In this document: one piece after another, positions 54,763 through 64,000 of the stretch
Layout: each line of letters starts with the position of its first letter
Position numbering within the stretch: the first letter of the stretch is position 1
DNA from: Stereocaulon alpinum
Taxonomy: Eukaryota; Ascomycota; Lecanoromycetes; Lecanorales; Stereocaulaceae
Reading direction: 5' to 3'
NCBI GenBank assembly: GCA_018257865.1
Contig: JAEUBA010000001.1
Span: 992,001-1,056,000 of the forward strand
Length of the DNA stretch: 64,000 nt
Position numbers and translations under genes: made by a program
Notes under the pieces: model-generated
Seen by the model: only the letters and a program-made list of their open reading frames with translations
What the model was told of the DNA's origin: nothing
Databases searched by the model: none

Positions 54763-56075
54763 TCATAATGGATCGTTCTCGTGATTCCTGATGAAGTAGT
54801 TCTTGGCCAGTTCGTAGGAACCCCTGTAAGATCGTATCAGCATGTCTGTCGAGGTAAAAACTGCTTGCTGGGGAAAGGTTACCAGCAGATGGCCGAGCTA
54901 GGCACGGCAGTCACTACTCTTGGCCGCAAACCCCGAAAAAACCCCCCATAGCCATGTTCACGTTTGATGATGCGGGCAGCCGCAAGCATTCCCTTTGCAT
55001 GCCTGAGCTCTCGGTCTCTGGACATCCCTCTCGTCTGTAACAAGGTCTTGATGACGTCTAGTGGTGTTGTTAATGCCGCAGCAAACCCTCCAGCAAGACC
55101 CCCTGCCAAACCATGTAATGTCGGATTGTATTGTCTGGTAGGATTTAGGAACTGTGATATCGAGCCGTAGGCAGCAAATTGGAGCCCCGTGAAGGGGACA
55201 GTCATGCTAAGTGTTGTGGGATAGGATACGAAGAATGCTTTGAAACCCTCGTTCCTATAGACACTTCTTGTGCAGTCCAATATTCCTCTGTACGTAGAGC
55301 CGTGAACCTGCATTCGCTGCTTGATGACTAGTAATTGATGTCAGCTACGTTTTGGAAATAGAGTGCCTAGCTCACCATCGAAAGGATTCATAAAAGCGTC
55401 GCTGATTACGGTTGCTGCAGCCCCACCAGCGCCTATTGAGATCGTCAGTCAACCCCGTCCAATATAGCCTAACACGTAAAGCCTACCCTGAGCGAGCGGA
55501 TGGTAGCCAGCATTGTTTCCTCCCATAGCATGCTTGACGGCTTCGAACGTTGCAAAGTAAAGGGCGTGCGCAGGGCCTAGACCACGTCATTACTCGGTGC
55601 CCCCATTGTACAAGCCACCCACGACGTACCAGCTCCGACGATGACACTCGAAACGCCTCTCCACATCGATCTGTAGCCTTCCACCCTTCCTATCCTCCAG
55701 AAAGCCTGTTGCATGCCAGTGTAGAGGCCGCCTTCAGCGGGCTTGAGGACTTGGAGGCGGGTCTGCGGAGCTTGAGCGCAAACCTAGATTGGCTCACCAG
55801 GATGATATATCACCTTCAACAAGTCAACTGGGTACATGACCGAGTGTTCCTGTAGCAGCATCAGCTTTGTCTATTCTCGTATCTTTCATGCCGTGGGGGC
55901 GGGCTTACCATGATTCCTGCAAATGCGCCGGCCAGGCAATTCTCCAAGAGGGTGAAGTTCGGGGGTAGTGCTTCATAGCTGAGGCACAGGATCAGTGGAA
56001 CTAGATCTAACAAATTCGCCATGAGGAGACCCACTCGTAATCTTCCACCGGGACTAATGGGTCATGGGAAGCCAT
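54763..56075 (-). CDS. MRS3: Mitoferrin-type mitochondrial iron carrier (MRS3/MRS4)
   Basis: Nine exons: 56075-56035, 55978-55909, 55849-55814, 55762-55630, 55576-55487, 55432-55376, 55327-54883, 54823-54763 (eight coding segments listed; each phase sums correctly to 310 codons plus stop). The protein imports Fe2+ across the inner mitochondrial membrane for heme and Fe-S synthesis. Three carrier repeats with P-x-D/E-x-x-K/R signatures: YPVDLLKTRLQ (joined over two introns by a 36-base exon), MNPFDVIKQRMQ, and TTPLDVIKTLLQ. Other family marks: YEALPPNFTLLENCLAGAFAGIMEH near the start, GPAHALYFATFEAVKH, VSYPTTLSMTVPFTGLQFAAYGSIS, FFRGLRPRVVTAVPSSAICW. The Met-rich/GGxN metal-binding features of repeat 1-2 are partly visible (AMGGNNAGYHP). 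Length equals yeast Mrs3 (314) within a few residues. Confidence 0.95.
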
Positions 56076-56770
56076 GCCCAGGTCCAACGGTGTGGCAAAG
56101 GACTTTGATTCCGCCGTGATGTCGTTAGAGGTGAGAAAAGAGGGTTTGGAACTGTGTACAGATCATCTGCAAATTTTGGGCAGGATCAAAAATCTTGTAG
56201 ATTTGAACCGTGGAAGAGAATAATGTGTTGTTTGCGGAATCAAAATTTCCTCTGAGGCCTGTATAATGATGTCGTCCTCCAAAAACCCTAAGGACTGAAA
56301 TGGACAAGGGCGATCACGGCATTATCACAATGAACAGAAGCTCACAGAATGTTTGATCGTTTAATTCTAGATAACTCATCTGCAGCTTGCCACCCGCAAA
56401 CGAGTTTAAATTGCTGAAGTAGTGGGCCACAGGACAGCCCGACCTTTGTCCTGTGAAACATAGAAATGCGCTCGCCAGCGACTCACTTTTAGAAGACATA
56501 AAATACGACGCATGATCTACTAAGAAGCAAAGACGACTTGGAAGTGGAATTAGGTAGCTTTCGTAATATGTGTTGTGCATTGATTCGACTTTGTCTCACA
56601 AAGCCTGGAGTTTTCGAATTTCTAAGCAAATTTGTTACTCTTGACAACAGGCGACGTCCATAAACAGTGTACCTAAGCATAGGGGGGAGGGAGGGTCGCG
56701 TGTAAACGCCCGATCCCCAAGAGACGTAATGTGGTATCACATGCATAACTCCATCTAGAACAACATGATG
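56076..56770. other. Spacer: mitoferrin upstream region and ATG9 3' end
   Basis: About 700 bases; no gene recognised. Presumed promoter of the mitoferrin gene at the right of the gene. Confidence 0.4.
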
Positions 56771-59603
56771 CTATATGCTTACACCCGTCCCTCTGCCTTC
56801 CGTTTGGGTCTTTGCAAACTGGGCGACCAGCCCCAGAACGCCTGGCCCTCTATCGTGATTCGTTGCCTGAGCGTCTTCCTCTCCGTCTTCGTCTCTGTTG
56901 CCCGCACGCGTAGTCTTCCAAGATTCTCCAAGGTTGCTCTCATTTCCAGCGCCCTCACTACCATCGCCCTTCGAAATGCCAGCATTGTCCAAAAGAGCTT
57001 CTTCATCGTCTTCCAACGGATCGTCCAATGGCATCCGTGAACTCTGGAGCCTAGATTGGGTGCCATGCCTACGCTGCTTCCTTAAACCTGTAGAAGACGG
57101 TTGATGCTGGGGATCCAACAGAATGGAAGCCATTGGTGAGGAACGGCCGGCTTCTGGAGCGAATCTCGGCGTACGGTGGTAGGCGGAGTGCTGTCCGACT
57201 GGCGCACTGGACAGTATAGATCGTGTAAGTCCTCGTGACTGGCGGTCTACTTTGTTCAGTCTGCTCAGAGCTGGCCCGTAGGCTTCAGCAGCGAGAGTGG
57301 GCGACATCAAACCAGGAAATGTTGGAGGCGCATAGAAGCTTTGTCTTGACATCTGGTGTGTATATGGTGCCCCAGGCCGTTGTTTGGGGTCGTAGATATG
57401 TTTGAAATCATAATAAGACGTAAGCATCTTGTTATCGTTGGTTGCGTAGAAATCTTCACGTAAATCACGTGCTGCTGCGCCATCAGGCTGAGCGATATTG
57501 TTGCCTCCTTTCTTGAAATCGAACACTGCGAAAGAACAGACATACCCTAACCCATCGACATGAATGGTGAATTCCCTGAAGAAATCTACGAGTCGATCAC
57601 TGCATTTTGGAAGGCTAATCCACAGGATCAAAGGAGTGAAGAGGATACTCAGTAATTCTTCCAGGAAGATGACCACCTTCATTTGGTAGAGCATAGCAAA
57701 CTCTGTACGTACTTCATTGGTGTGAAGTCGACCGCGCCAGTGATTGGGTAGATAATGTGTGTATTCCGTCACGTTAGTGATTGTATATTCAGGATCGAAG
57801 ACGAGGTTCTCCTCGGGGACCAAACCCCTTGCCACGGCCCACACTGTTCCAAAGATGCCCAAATAGAACAGGACGGTCCTGTCACGTGTGATTTCAAAAG
57901 CTAAGAAGGACTCCGGATCAATAACAGAGGCCAGGGCGAGTACTGACGCAAGAGCGCCGGTGATGAAAGCGACAAATTTAGAAACCTGAATGGTCTTGTC
58001 TTTGGGAAACTGATCGAGGTAACGGGAAGCGAAAGGATATGACATATTGACCCGGCGCTCGAACAAGTGCCACAGCTCGTTGAATCCACGGAACTTCCAT
58101 TCAGCCAGTGGAGTGTATTGACGGGATCCAATCTGCGAAGGATTGCGTTGGTACTCGTTAAAGTAGCGGAAGAAGTACAGCAGCATGAAGAAAATGACTA
58201 TGAAAGGAGCACAAAGAACATTCATGAAACCAGCGAAGAGGAATCGTCGCCTTAGACCTTCACTCAAGGCACGACGATGGGTGTCTTTGAGAAAAAGTGG
58301 CCGGACTTGGCCTTGCTCGTTGAAGACGTAGTCCAGGATGCACAAGTTGAGGTTCCACTCTAGAGTCTTTGAAAAAAGCTGCCTGTTCTTCAGAAAGGGT
58401 AACGGCAGCGTGAGATCGAGTACGTCCTTATTAATCAAAGCGATCAGGTAGTTGTCCCTTCGCATCAAACGATTCGCGATATCGTGAGCGTCCATACGTT
58501 GCTTCGATTGGCTGCCCATGAAACGCCGATGTCTTTCCTTGACACCGGCCGCAGTAGCAGGGTTCGAGTCTCTGAGCATCATCAGGCGCTTCACGATCTC
58601 TTGCCACGAGACGGTCTGAATATCTGTATCGGAGATCTCCAAAAGATATAGGTAGAAATTCTGCATGTTCCTGAGGCGACGGAAATCCCAGCAGTATTGA
58701 AACATCTTACCAATCCATAGGAAAGTGAACAGCCAGATGAGAAGATTGGCGGATCCGGACATCTTCTTGGTACATTGTGGGACTAAGATCTGGCAAATAG
58801 TCTTGCTGGTCGGGATCTTTTTATAGTCAACGCAAGATAGTAGAAAGGTGCTGAAGGCCACGACAAATGCCAAGGTGCTATACAAGTATTAGTATAGTGC
58901 GAAGTGAGGCTGTAAGCTAGGATATACCATACAGGAGATTCAAGAGTCTTCTCAATAGTATACACCAGATACCGTTGCCCAAGAAGTAATCGTACACGTC
59001 CTTCAAGAAGTTGTCTAGGTTTTCGACATTTGCCCACATCCACATAGCTCTTTCTTTCTGATCCATCATGCCTAGACCCTGGCCCCGACGATGCGTTGTT
59101 CTAGGCGGCACTTGGTTGGGCAAGGCATCCAGATGCAATCGCTGCTGCTCCTGTGTTGCTTGCCACTTAGCCCTTGTCCCTCTATTCGTAGGTCCTGGCA
59201 CAGGAGGCGGTATTCCTCGCGCTTGCTGTGTGCTCGAGGCTGGTACAGCATCACGATCATCTTCGAACAGCAGGGACTGAGGCACGTCATCATCAAGATC
59301 GTCTGCATTAGCTTTGTGGCTAGACCGATGTCCACGATTATGGCCATTTGCGGTCTTTGTCCTCCTACTTGTTTCCCTCGGCCTCGATGGAGCAGGGTGA
59401 CTTGCCGAGGCATCGGCGAGAGCGTCGTCGAGCTCATAGTCATGGAATCCAGCGCCCAAATTCTCTTCATCCAGTGCCATACCTGCTTGGTCTTCAATGT
59501 CTGACTGGTCTGAAGCCTCGTCGTGTTGTCGAAGAGTCTCGTATACGGAAGGCTCTCCTACCGCAGGCGGCAGGAATCTCGAAAGTATATTGGAGGCCAT
59601 CAT
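56771..59603 (-). CDS. ATG9: Autophagy-related lipid scramblase ATG9
   Basis: Two exons: 59603-58933 and 58877-56771; 925 residues, phase sums close. ATG9 is a trimeric lipid scramblase on Golgi-derived vesicles that seed autophagosomes. The N-terminal 200 residues are disordered and acidic. The membrane core begins WANVENLDNFLKDVYDYFLGNGIWCILLRRLLNLL and crosses the intron into TLAFVVAFSTFLLSCVDY, followed by LLIWLFTFLWIGKMFQYCWD, the VSWQEIVKRLM block, FMNVLCAPFIVIFFMLLYFFRYFNEY, PLAEWKFRGFNELWHLFERRVNMSYPFASRYLDQFPKDK, TVLFYLGIFGTVWAVARGLVPEE, VVIFLEELLSILFTPLILW and DGLGYVCSFAVFDFKKGG. The C-terminal 220 residues are disordered. The intron donor is GTATGG (58932), chosen because it alone joins NLL to TLAFVV. 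The first or the second Met (MM) may start. Head to head with COG6. Confidence 0.96.
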
Positions 59604-59958
59604 AGCGGCGAAGAGTGTCGAACTGTGGGAGGGTTGTACAGAAGTGGTCCTTGTGACGCCTCATGGTCGTCACCTGTCTCGAATTGGTCAGGAAATTTAT
59701 GTCATGTTGGCATCTATTGCCGAGATATATGATGTTAGCGAAGCAAAACTGCCTGTCTCTGACACGACAGCTTGTTCATGACACATCAGTGTGTCACGAA
59801 GGCATGCGTCGTGAAGTGAACGTACATAAAAGGTAGGCAGTGGGGGCGCCCCTCGACATGCCTATGGACCCGCGCCAAGGGTGTTGCCCTAACTAGTCAA
59901 AAATATACAGACGACGCTCTTGAGTCATTCCTTGCCTTACTGTATATGGACATTCAAG
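59604..59958. promoter_or_regulatory. Divergent promoter of ATG9 (-) and COG6 (+), with a 26-bp palindrome
   Basis: A 355-base shared upstream region. At 59775-59800 the sequence TTCATGACACA-TCAG-TGTGTCACGAA forms an inverted repeat with 11-base arms (one mismatch) and a 4-base centre. No binding factor is assigned. The frame before the COG6 ATG is open, but it only offers a TTG. Confidence 0.5.
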
Positions 59959-62168
59959 ATGGCTAATGTTCAGGGCTATATGAATGACCTCTCAGAGAAC
60001 TTTGATGACAAATTTACTGCTGTTTCTGCACCACAAAAGTCTAATGCTCTGTCTAATAAGATTACTACTGTCCTATCGGCCTCGTATGCAGATTCCGAGA
60101 TCAGAGCGGCCCTACGCACTCTGGATGAACGAAGTATCAGAAATTCTCCAGAAACAAGACGGAAATTACGGCTCGATATCCAAAAAGAAGTCATCGAGCG
60201 CAATGGCGACATTATAAAGGATTTCGGCCATGTTGCGGAGGTATGTTTTCGCTTTTACAATTATAATCCTTGCGCTGAAAGTGCTACCAGCAACTGAAAC
60301 GGATTGGCACCACTATTAACAGCCTGAACAAATGTTGCGAGGATATGCGACAGCATGTTGCTGCGGCACGTCAAGAAAATGCACCTGTTCTTGAAGAAGC
60401 CTCCACGCTTTTAGGTCAGAAGCGAGGATTAGAGACTAAGAAGCAATTGCTCGATGCCTTCAATAAGCATTTCATTATTTCAGAAGAAGAGGAATCACTT
60501 TTGACGACCACGTCTGAGGAAGTGGACGATGGCTTTTTCGCAATCTTGAAGAGAGTCAAGCAGATTTATCTGGACTGTCAAGTCCTTCTAGGAACAGAGA
60601 ACCAAAGACTAGGACTTGAGTTGATGGATCAGAGTTCGAGAAACCTTAACATTGGCTATCAGAAGCTGTACAGATGGATTCAGAAAGAATTCAAGAACTT
60701 GAATCTTGAAAATCCTCAGATAAGCTCCATTATCCGTCGGGCCTTACGAGCGCTTGCAGAACGACCCAGCCTGTTTCATAGCTGTCTAGACTACTTTGCA
60801 GAAGCTCGAGAGCATGTCCTGACAGATGCATTCTACTCGGCCTTGACTGGCTCGACAACCGAAAACGACCAGAACCCAATGACCAAACCAATCGAGTTCC
60901 ATGCACACGACCCTCTTCGCTACGTCGGCGACATGCTAGCATGGACTCATTCCGCAACAGTCTCAGAGCGTGAAGCCCTCGAAAGCCTTTTCATTTCCGA
61001 AGGTGACGAGATTAGCAAAGGGTTTCAGGCAGGCAAAAAGGCCGAGCCGTGGTCAACGGCCGATGGGGAGGTGTTTGACGGGCTCAAGGCTTTAGGAGAT
61101 CTAGTCAATCGCAACATCGCTGGAGTATCAAGAGCGTTGCGTCAGCGAGCGGAGCAAGTGATCCAAAACCACGAAGATCCCGTACTCCTCTACAAAATCG
61201 CCAACCTAGTGAACTTCTATCGCATCACCTTCGCCAAATTCCTAGGCGCAGACTCCAGCTTGCTTGAAACCCTTTCCTCCCTTGAAGAGTCCTCCCTCCG
61301 CCAATTCCGCACCGTAATGTCCGACACCGTCACCTCCATCCAAGCAGACCTCTCGGTCCCACCCTCAGACCTTCGCATCCCAGACTTCCTCGACGAAGCA
61401 CTGAACCAATTCACCGCTCTAATGAAAAGCTACGACTCCTCTCTCACGCCCGCCTCCTCACGAACCGCAGACTTCGAGCCTATCCTTGCTCAAGCAATAG
61501 ATCCTTTTCTCAAAGCGTGCGAGAAAATATCCAAAGAAACCGAAGAACCAGTCACCAGCATCTTCCTCGTCAACTGCCTCCTAGCAGCCAAAACCACCCT
61601 CTCAACGTACGACTTCGTCCAGTTCAGAGTCTCAGACCTAGATGAACAACTCGCATCCTTAAGCTCGACGCTAACACAATACCAACACGCCTTCTTCCTG
61701 CACACATCAGGCTTGCATCCCCTCCTCGAAGCTCTCGCCCCTATAGACGAGTCTTCCGAATCCCTCCTCAAAGTCCCTACGCTACCGCCTTTCCAACAAC
61801 AGGCACTCACCGATGCTAGTCAAACTCTCGACGACTTCTTACCATCGGCGCTTATGGATGCTATTCAGAACCTGAGAGATTTAAGTAGTATGAAGTTTGC
61901 GCAGGAGATTACGGCTGCGGCTGCGGAGAGGTTTTGCGAGGACTTTGAGTTTGTGGAGGGGAGGCTGGGGAAGGTGGATGACTTGAGGGAGGAGAGGGCG
62001 GCGGAGGATGAGAAAGGGGAAGGTAATGTGGTGGAGGGTGGCGAGGAAGGGAGCAGGAAGGGAGGGGATGCGGAGAAGGAAGAGGGTAAGGCGGAGAAGA
62101 GGGCGGTGGTGCCACTGAGGAGTCTCTTTCCTAGGACGAGTGGTGAGATTAGGGTGCTGTTAAGCTAG
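59959..62168 (+). CDS. COG6: Conserved oligomeric Golgi complex subunit 6
   Basis: Two exons: 59959-60240 and 60291-62168; 719 residues, phase 0. COG tethers retrograde vesicles at the Golgi. Signs of the family: NALSNKITTVLSASYADSEIRAALRTLDER near the start, coiled-coil region (KRIGTTINSLNKCCEDMRQHVAAARQENAPVLEEA), QLLDAFNKHFIISEEEESLL, IQKEFKNLNLENPQISSIIRRALRALAERPSLFHSCLDYFAEARE, DPLRYVGDMLAWTHSATVSEREALESLF and VFDGLKAL later. The C-terminal 55 residues before PLRSLFP are Glu/Gly/Arg-rich low complexity. The intron after VAE keeps a 50-base size. Confidence 0.95.
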
Positions 62169-62373
62169 ACGCGCTATGTTTCCATGCGCGCAGCAAGCAG
62201 GTCGGAAGAAAGCGCTGGGGGTATTCAGCCCTTCTCAGCATTAAGCGTTTATTTAACTTCTATTTGCTTTTCGCGAGCAGTGAATTATCAACGCTAGATG
62301 TTGCTCTTCGATGCTTCACTATGCCGCTACAAGTATGTGCGGCGCCAGAACGCCATGAAGACGACGCTGGTTC

Positions 62374-64000
62374 TCAAAACAAATCTAGCAAATCAGCATT
62401 CGTCTTCTGACCCGCTCGCAGTTGCTGCTCCGCAGGCGGCGGCTGACTCGCAGCATTCATATCCATTGCTGCAAACCCACCCAGAATATCATCATTGCTC
62501 ATGGTACTCCCATTAGCCCGCCCACCATTCGAGAGGCCCATCAGATCATCCATATTATTCGCAGGCCGCGAAGGGCCGTTACTCACGGTCGGCGAAGCAA
62601 CCCTTTGTGGGGTACCGGCTAGCCCTTCAAGGCCAGACATACCTGATGCAGGGGATTTCTGAGCTGATGCTGGAGCAGCGCCGTCGAAGTCTATGTCTAG
62701 GAGGTTCTCGGCGTTTGCTTGTGGTGGAGGAGCGCCTGAAACGGCGGCAGCTGCTGCAGCGGCCGCGAGGGGATTTTCGCGGGCATTCTGCATTTGTTCT
62801 TCGATAGCTGCTTTTTGTACGGCGTCGGCGCCGTAGCGACCTTGACCTATGAACGACTCTGGGGGCTTGTGGTAGACGGAGGCGAGGGTGGAAAGTTCGG
62901 AGAGGAGGCGGTCGAGGAGCGCTGGTGGGAGTGATTGAATGGTAGTTGTGATTGGAGGTTTGTCGGATAGGACTACATTTTGAGCGATTTGGGGGTTGCT
63001 GGAGAGTAGGCGCCAATAAACGTAGGCTCGGTCTCGGACATCTGGGTTGTCGTTTTCTGCTGTTGCGGCTTGGAAGATCTTCTGAACTAGGGACTGGGCT
63101 TGTGGCTGGTCTGGTTTTTTTAGGAAGAATTTGACGACTGCTGTTAATATTTGCAGTTGTGTCTGGACTTGGTCAGTAATGGTCCCTGTGAAGTTGAAGT
63201 TCCGAGCCACATGCCTGTGTAAATTCTTCCATAAAGCCATCCACGAACCCAGCCAGGATGTCGCCAGCATTGCTGATTTTCTCCGCATACTCTCCGACAA
63301 TCCATATGAGTGATCCTCGCGCATTCGGCTCGTCCAATTCGTCAATGCATTTACACAGGGTTGGTATTATCCCTTCATAGCCTGGGTATTTCCGGAAAAT
63401 GTCTTTGATCACCACAATGGCTTCTTGCACCACGTAATTGACCTTCGTATTGATCAGATCTAGTAGGGTGTTGACACATCTCTCAGTGGCACTTTCAATC
63501 TTGATGGCGACCTGGCCAATTGCCTTTACTGCTCGCTTTACAATGTCCATATCAACTTCCAACGCATACTCCTTTAGTTCGGCCAGCAGTTGATCGACAT
63601 TCTTGTCGTTCGCTATCCGTACCATGATCTCAAGCTTTTCGAATTTTATATATGATGGATCGTTATATTTGCAGAAGAAAACGCGAAGCTCTTTACTGAG
63701 TATGTCGGGCTGTTTCTGGAGGAGAAGGTCAATGTTCCGAAGCGCGACATATTGGACCTCAGGAGGCGAGGCGACAAGAGTGACTGTAGCAACTTAGCAT
63801 GAAAATTATTGAGCAAGAACGACCCGTTTACCTAATGGAGGAGCCATCTTCTTCAAATATGACTTTGCCATATCTGGATTTACGAACTTCATGTGTAGAA
63901 AAACCACTTTCACTGCAGCCAGAACGACGCTTGGATTCACGTGCTGGAACTGTGGGGAAACCCTTTCGCAGATATGTTCCGCCTCTTTCACATCTGCTGC
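62374..64000 (-). CDS. APL2: AP-1 complex beta-adaptin, C-terminal part (5' end beyond window)
   Basis: Three exons visible: 64000-63832 (open at the window edge), 63783-63215, 63162-62374; the last 508 residues. The large beta subunit of clathrin adaptor AP-1 at the trans-Golgi and endosomes. Trunk helical repeats: NPSVVLAAVKVVFLHMKF, PPEVQYVALRNIDLLLQKQPDIL, VFFCKYNDPSYIKFEKLEIMVRIAND, NYVVQEAIVVIKDIFRKYP, ARGSLIWIVGEYAEKI, then LQILTAVVKFFLKKPD and DVRDRAYVYWRLLS. The tail is a flexible linker with two clathrin-box-like sequences, NLLDIDF and the terminal DLLDLF; the ear domain of animal beta-adaptins is absent, as in fungal AP-1. The second intron has a GC donor (CAG|GCATGT at 63214), which joins FTQ to TQLQIL without gap. 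The AP-1 rather than AP-2 assignment is by general similarity. Confidence 0.9.

Noticed and set aside
1..64000. tRNA genes, rRNA genes, CRISPR arrays, riboswitches
   Set aside because: No cloverleaf with A and B boxes, rRNA core or spaced repeats was noticed by eye; a covariance-model scan could still find a tRNA in the spacers.

Overview
The window is nuclear DNA of a filamentous ascomycete (Pezizomycotina). The evidence is compact genes with many short introns of about 45-100 bases, canonical GT..AG junctions with CTRAC-like branch points, fungal-type proteins (SKN7 hybrid regulator, TPS1, MSN5, LRO1, VID27) and STAND/NLR proteins with ankyrin repeats. Protein style and the copia element suggest Dothideomycetes, perhaps Pleosporales; that placement is inference. 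No rRNA, tRNA, CRISPR array, bacterial operon or biosynthetic cluster was seen.

Layout. 1-31.96 kb is mostly conserved housekeeping backbone: end of mitoribosomal uS17m (+), GCD6/eIF2B-epsilon (-), SKN7 (-) head to head with a type-5 peroxiredoxin (+), NIF3 (-), a BolA protein (+), TPS1 (-), a broken F-box-like gene (+), a 77-bp-arm inverted repeat, GRIM-19 of complex I (+), MSN5 exportin (-), LRO1 acyltransferase (-), NAA30 (+), condensin subunit YCS4 (-), CDC7 kinase (+) and RPL28 (-). Then come an unexplained 1.7-kb stretch (31.96-33.72 kb) and an ariadne RBR ubiquitin ligase (+).

36.06-45.93 kb is an accessory island: two tail-to-tail NLR-type genes (fungal N-terminal domain, NACHT, ankyrin). 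The left one is interrupted by a small, internally deleted Ty1/copia LTR element. Its LTRs, a 5-bp target duplication (CAAAC) and the in-frame continuation of the host gene beyond it can all be read directly. The right copy is intact.

46.35-64 kb returns to backbone: VID27 (+), OXR1/TLD (-), SAP1-like MIT-AAA ATPase (-), MRS3/4 mitoferrin (-), ATG9 (-), COG6 (+) and the C-terminal part of the AP-1 beta-adaptin APL2 (-, runs off the right edge).

Exon models were assembled by hand from splice motifs and protein-family continuity, and codon phase was summed across all exons; single-base errors at junctions remain possible. Themes: membrane traffic and autophagy (ATG9, COG6, APL2, SAP1), oxidative-stress biology (SKN7, peroxiredoxin, OXR1, BolA, mitoferrin) and cell-cycle chromosome biology (CDC7, YCS4). 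The most notable signals are the transposon-broken NLR beside its intact sister, the inverted repeat in front of GRIM-19, the SKN7/peroxiredoxin head-to-head pair, and three probable GC-AG introns.
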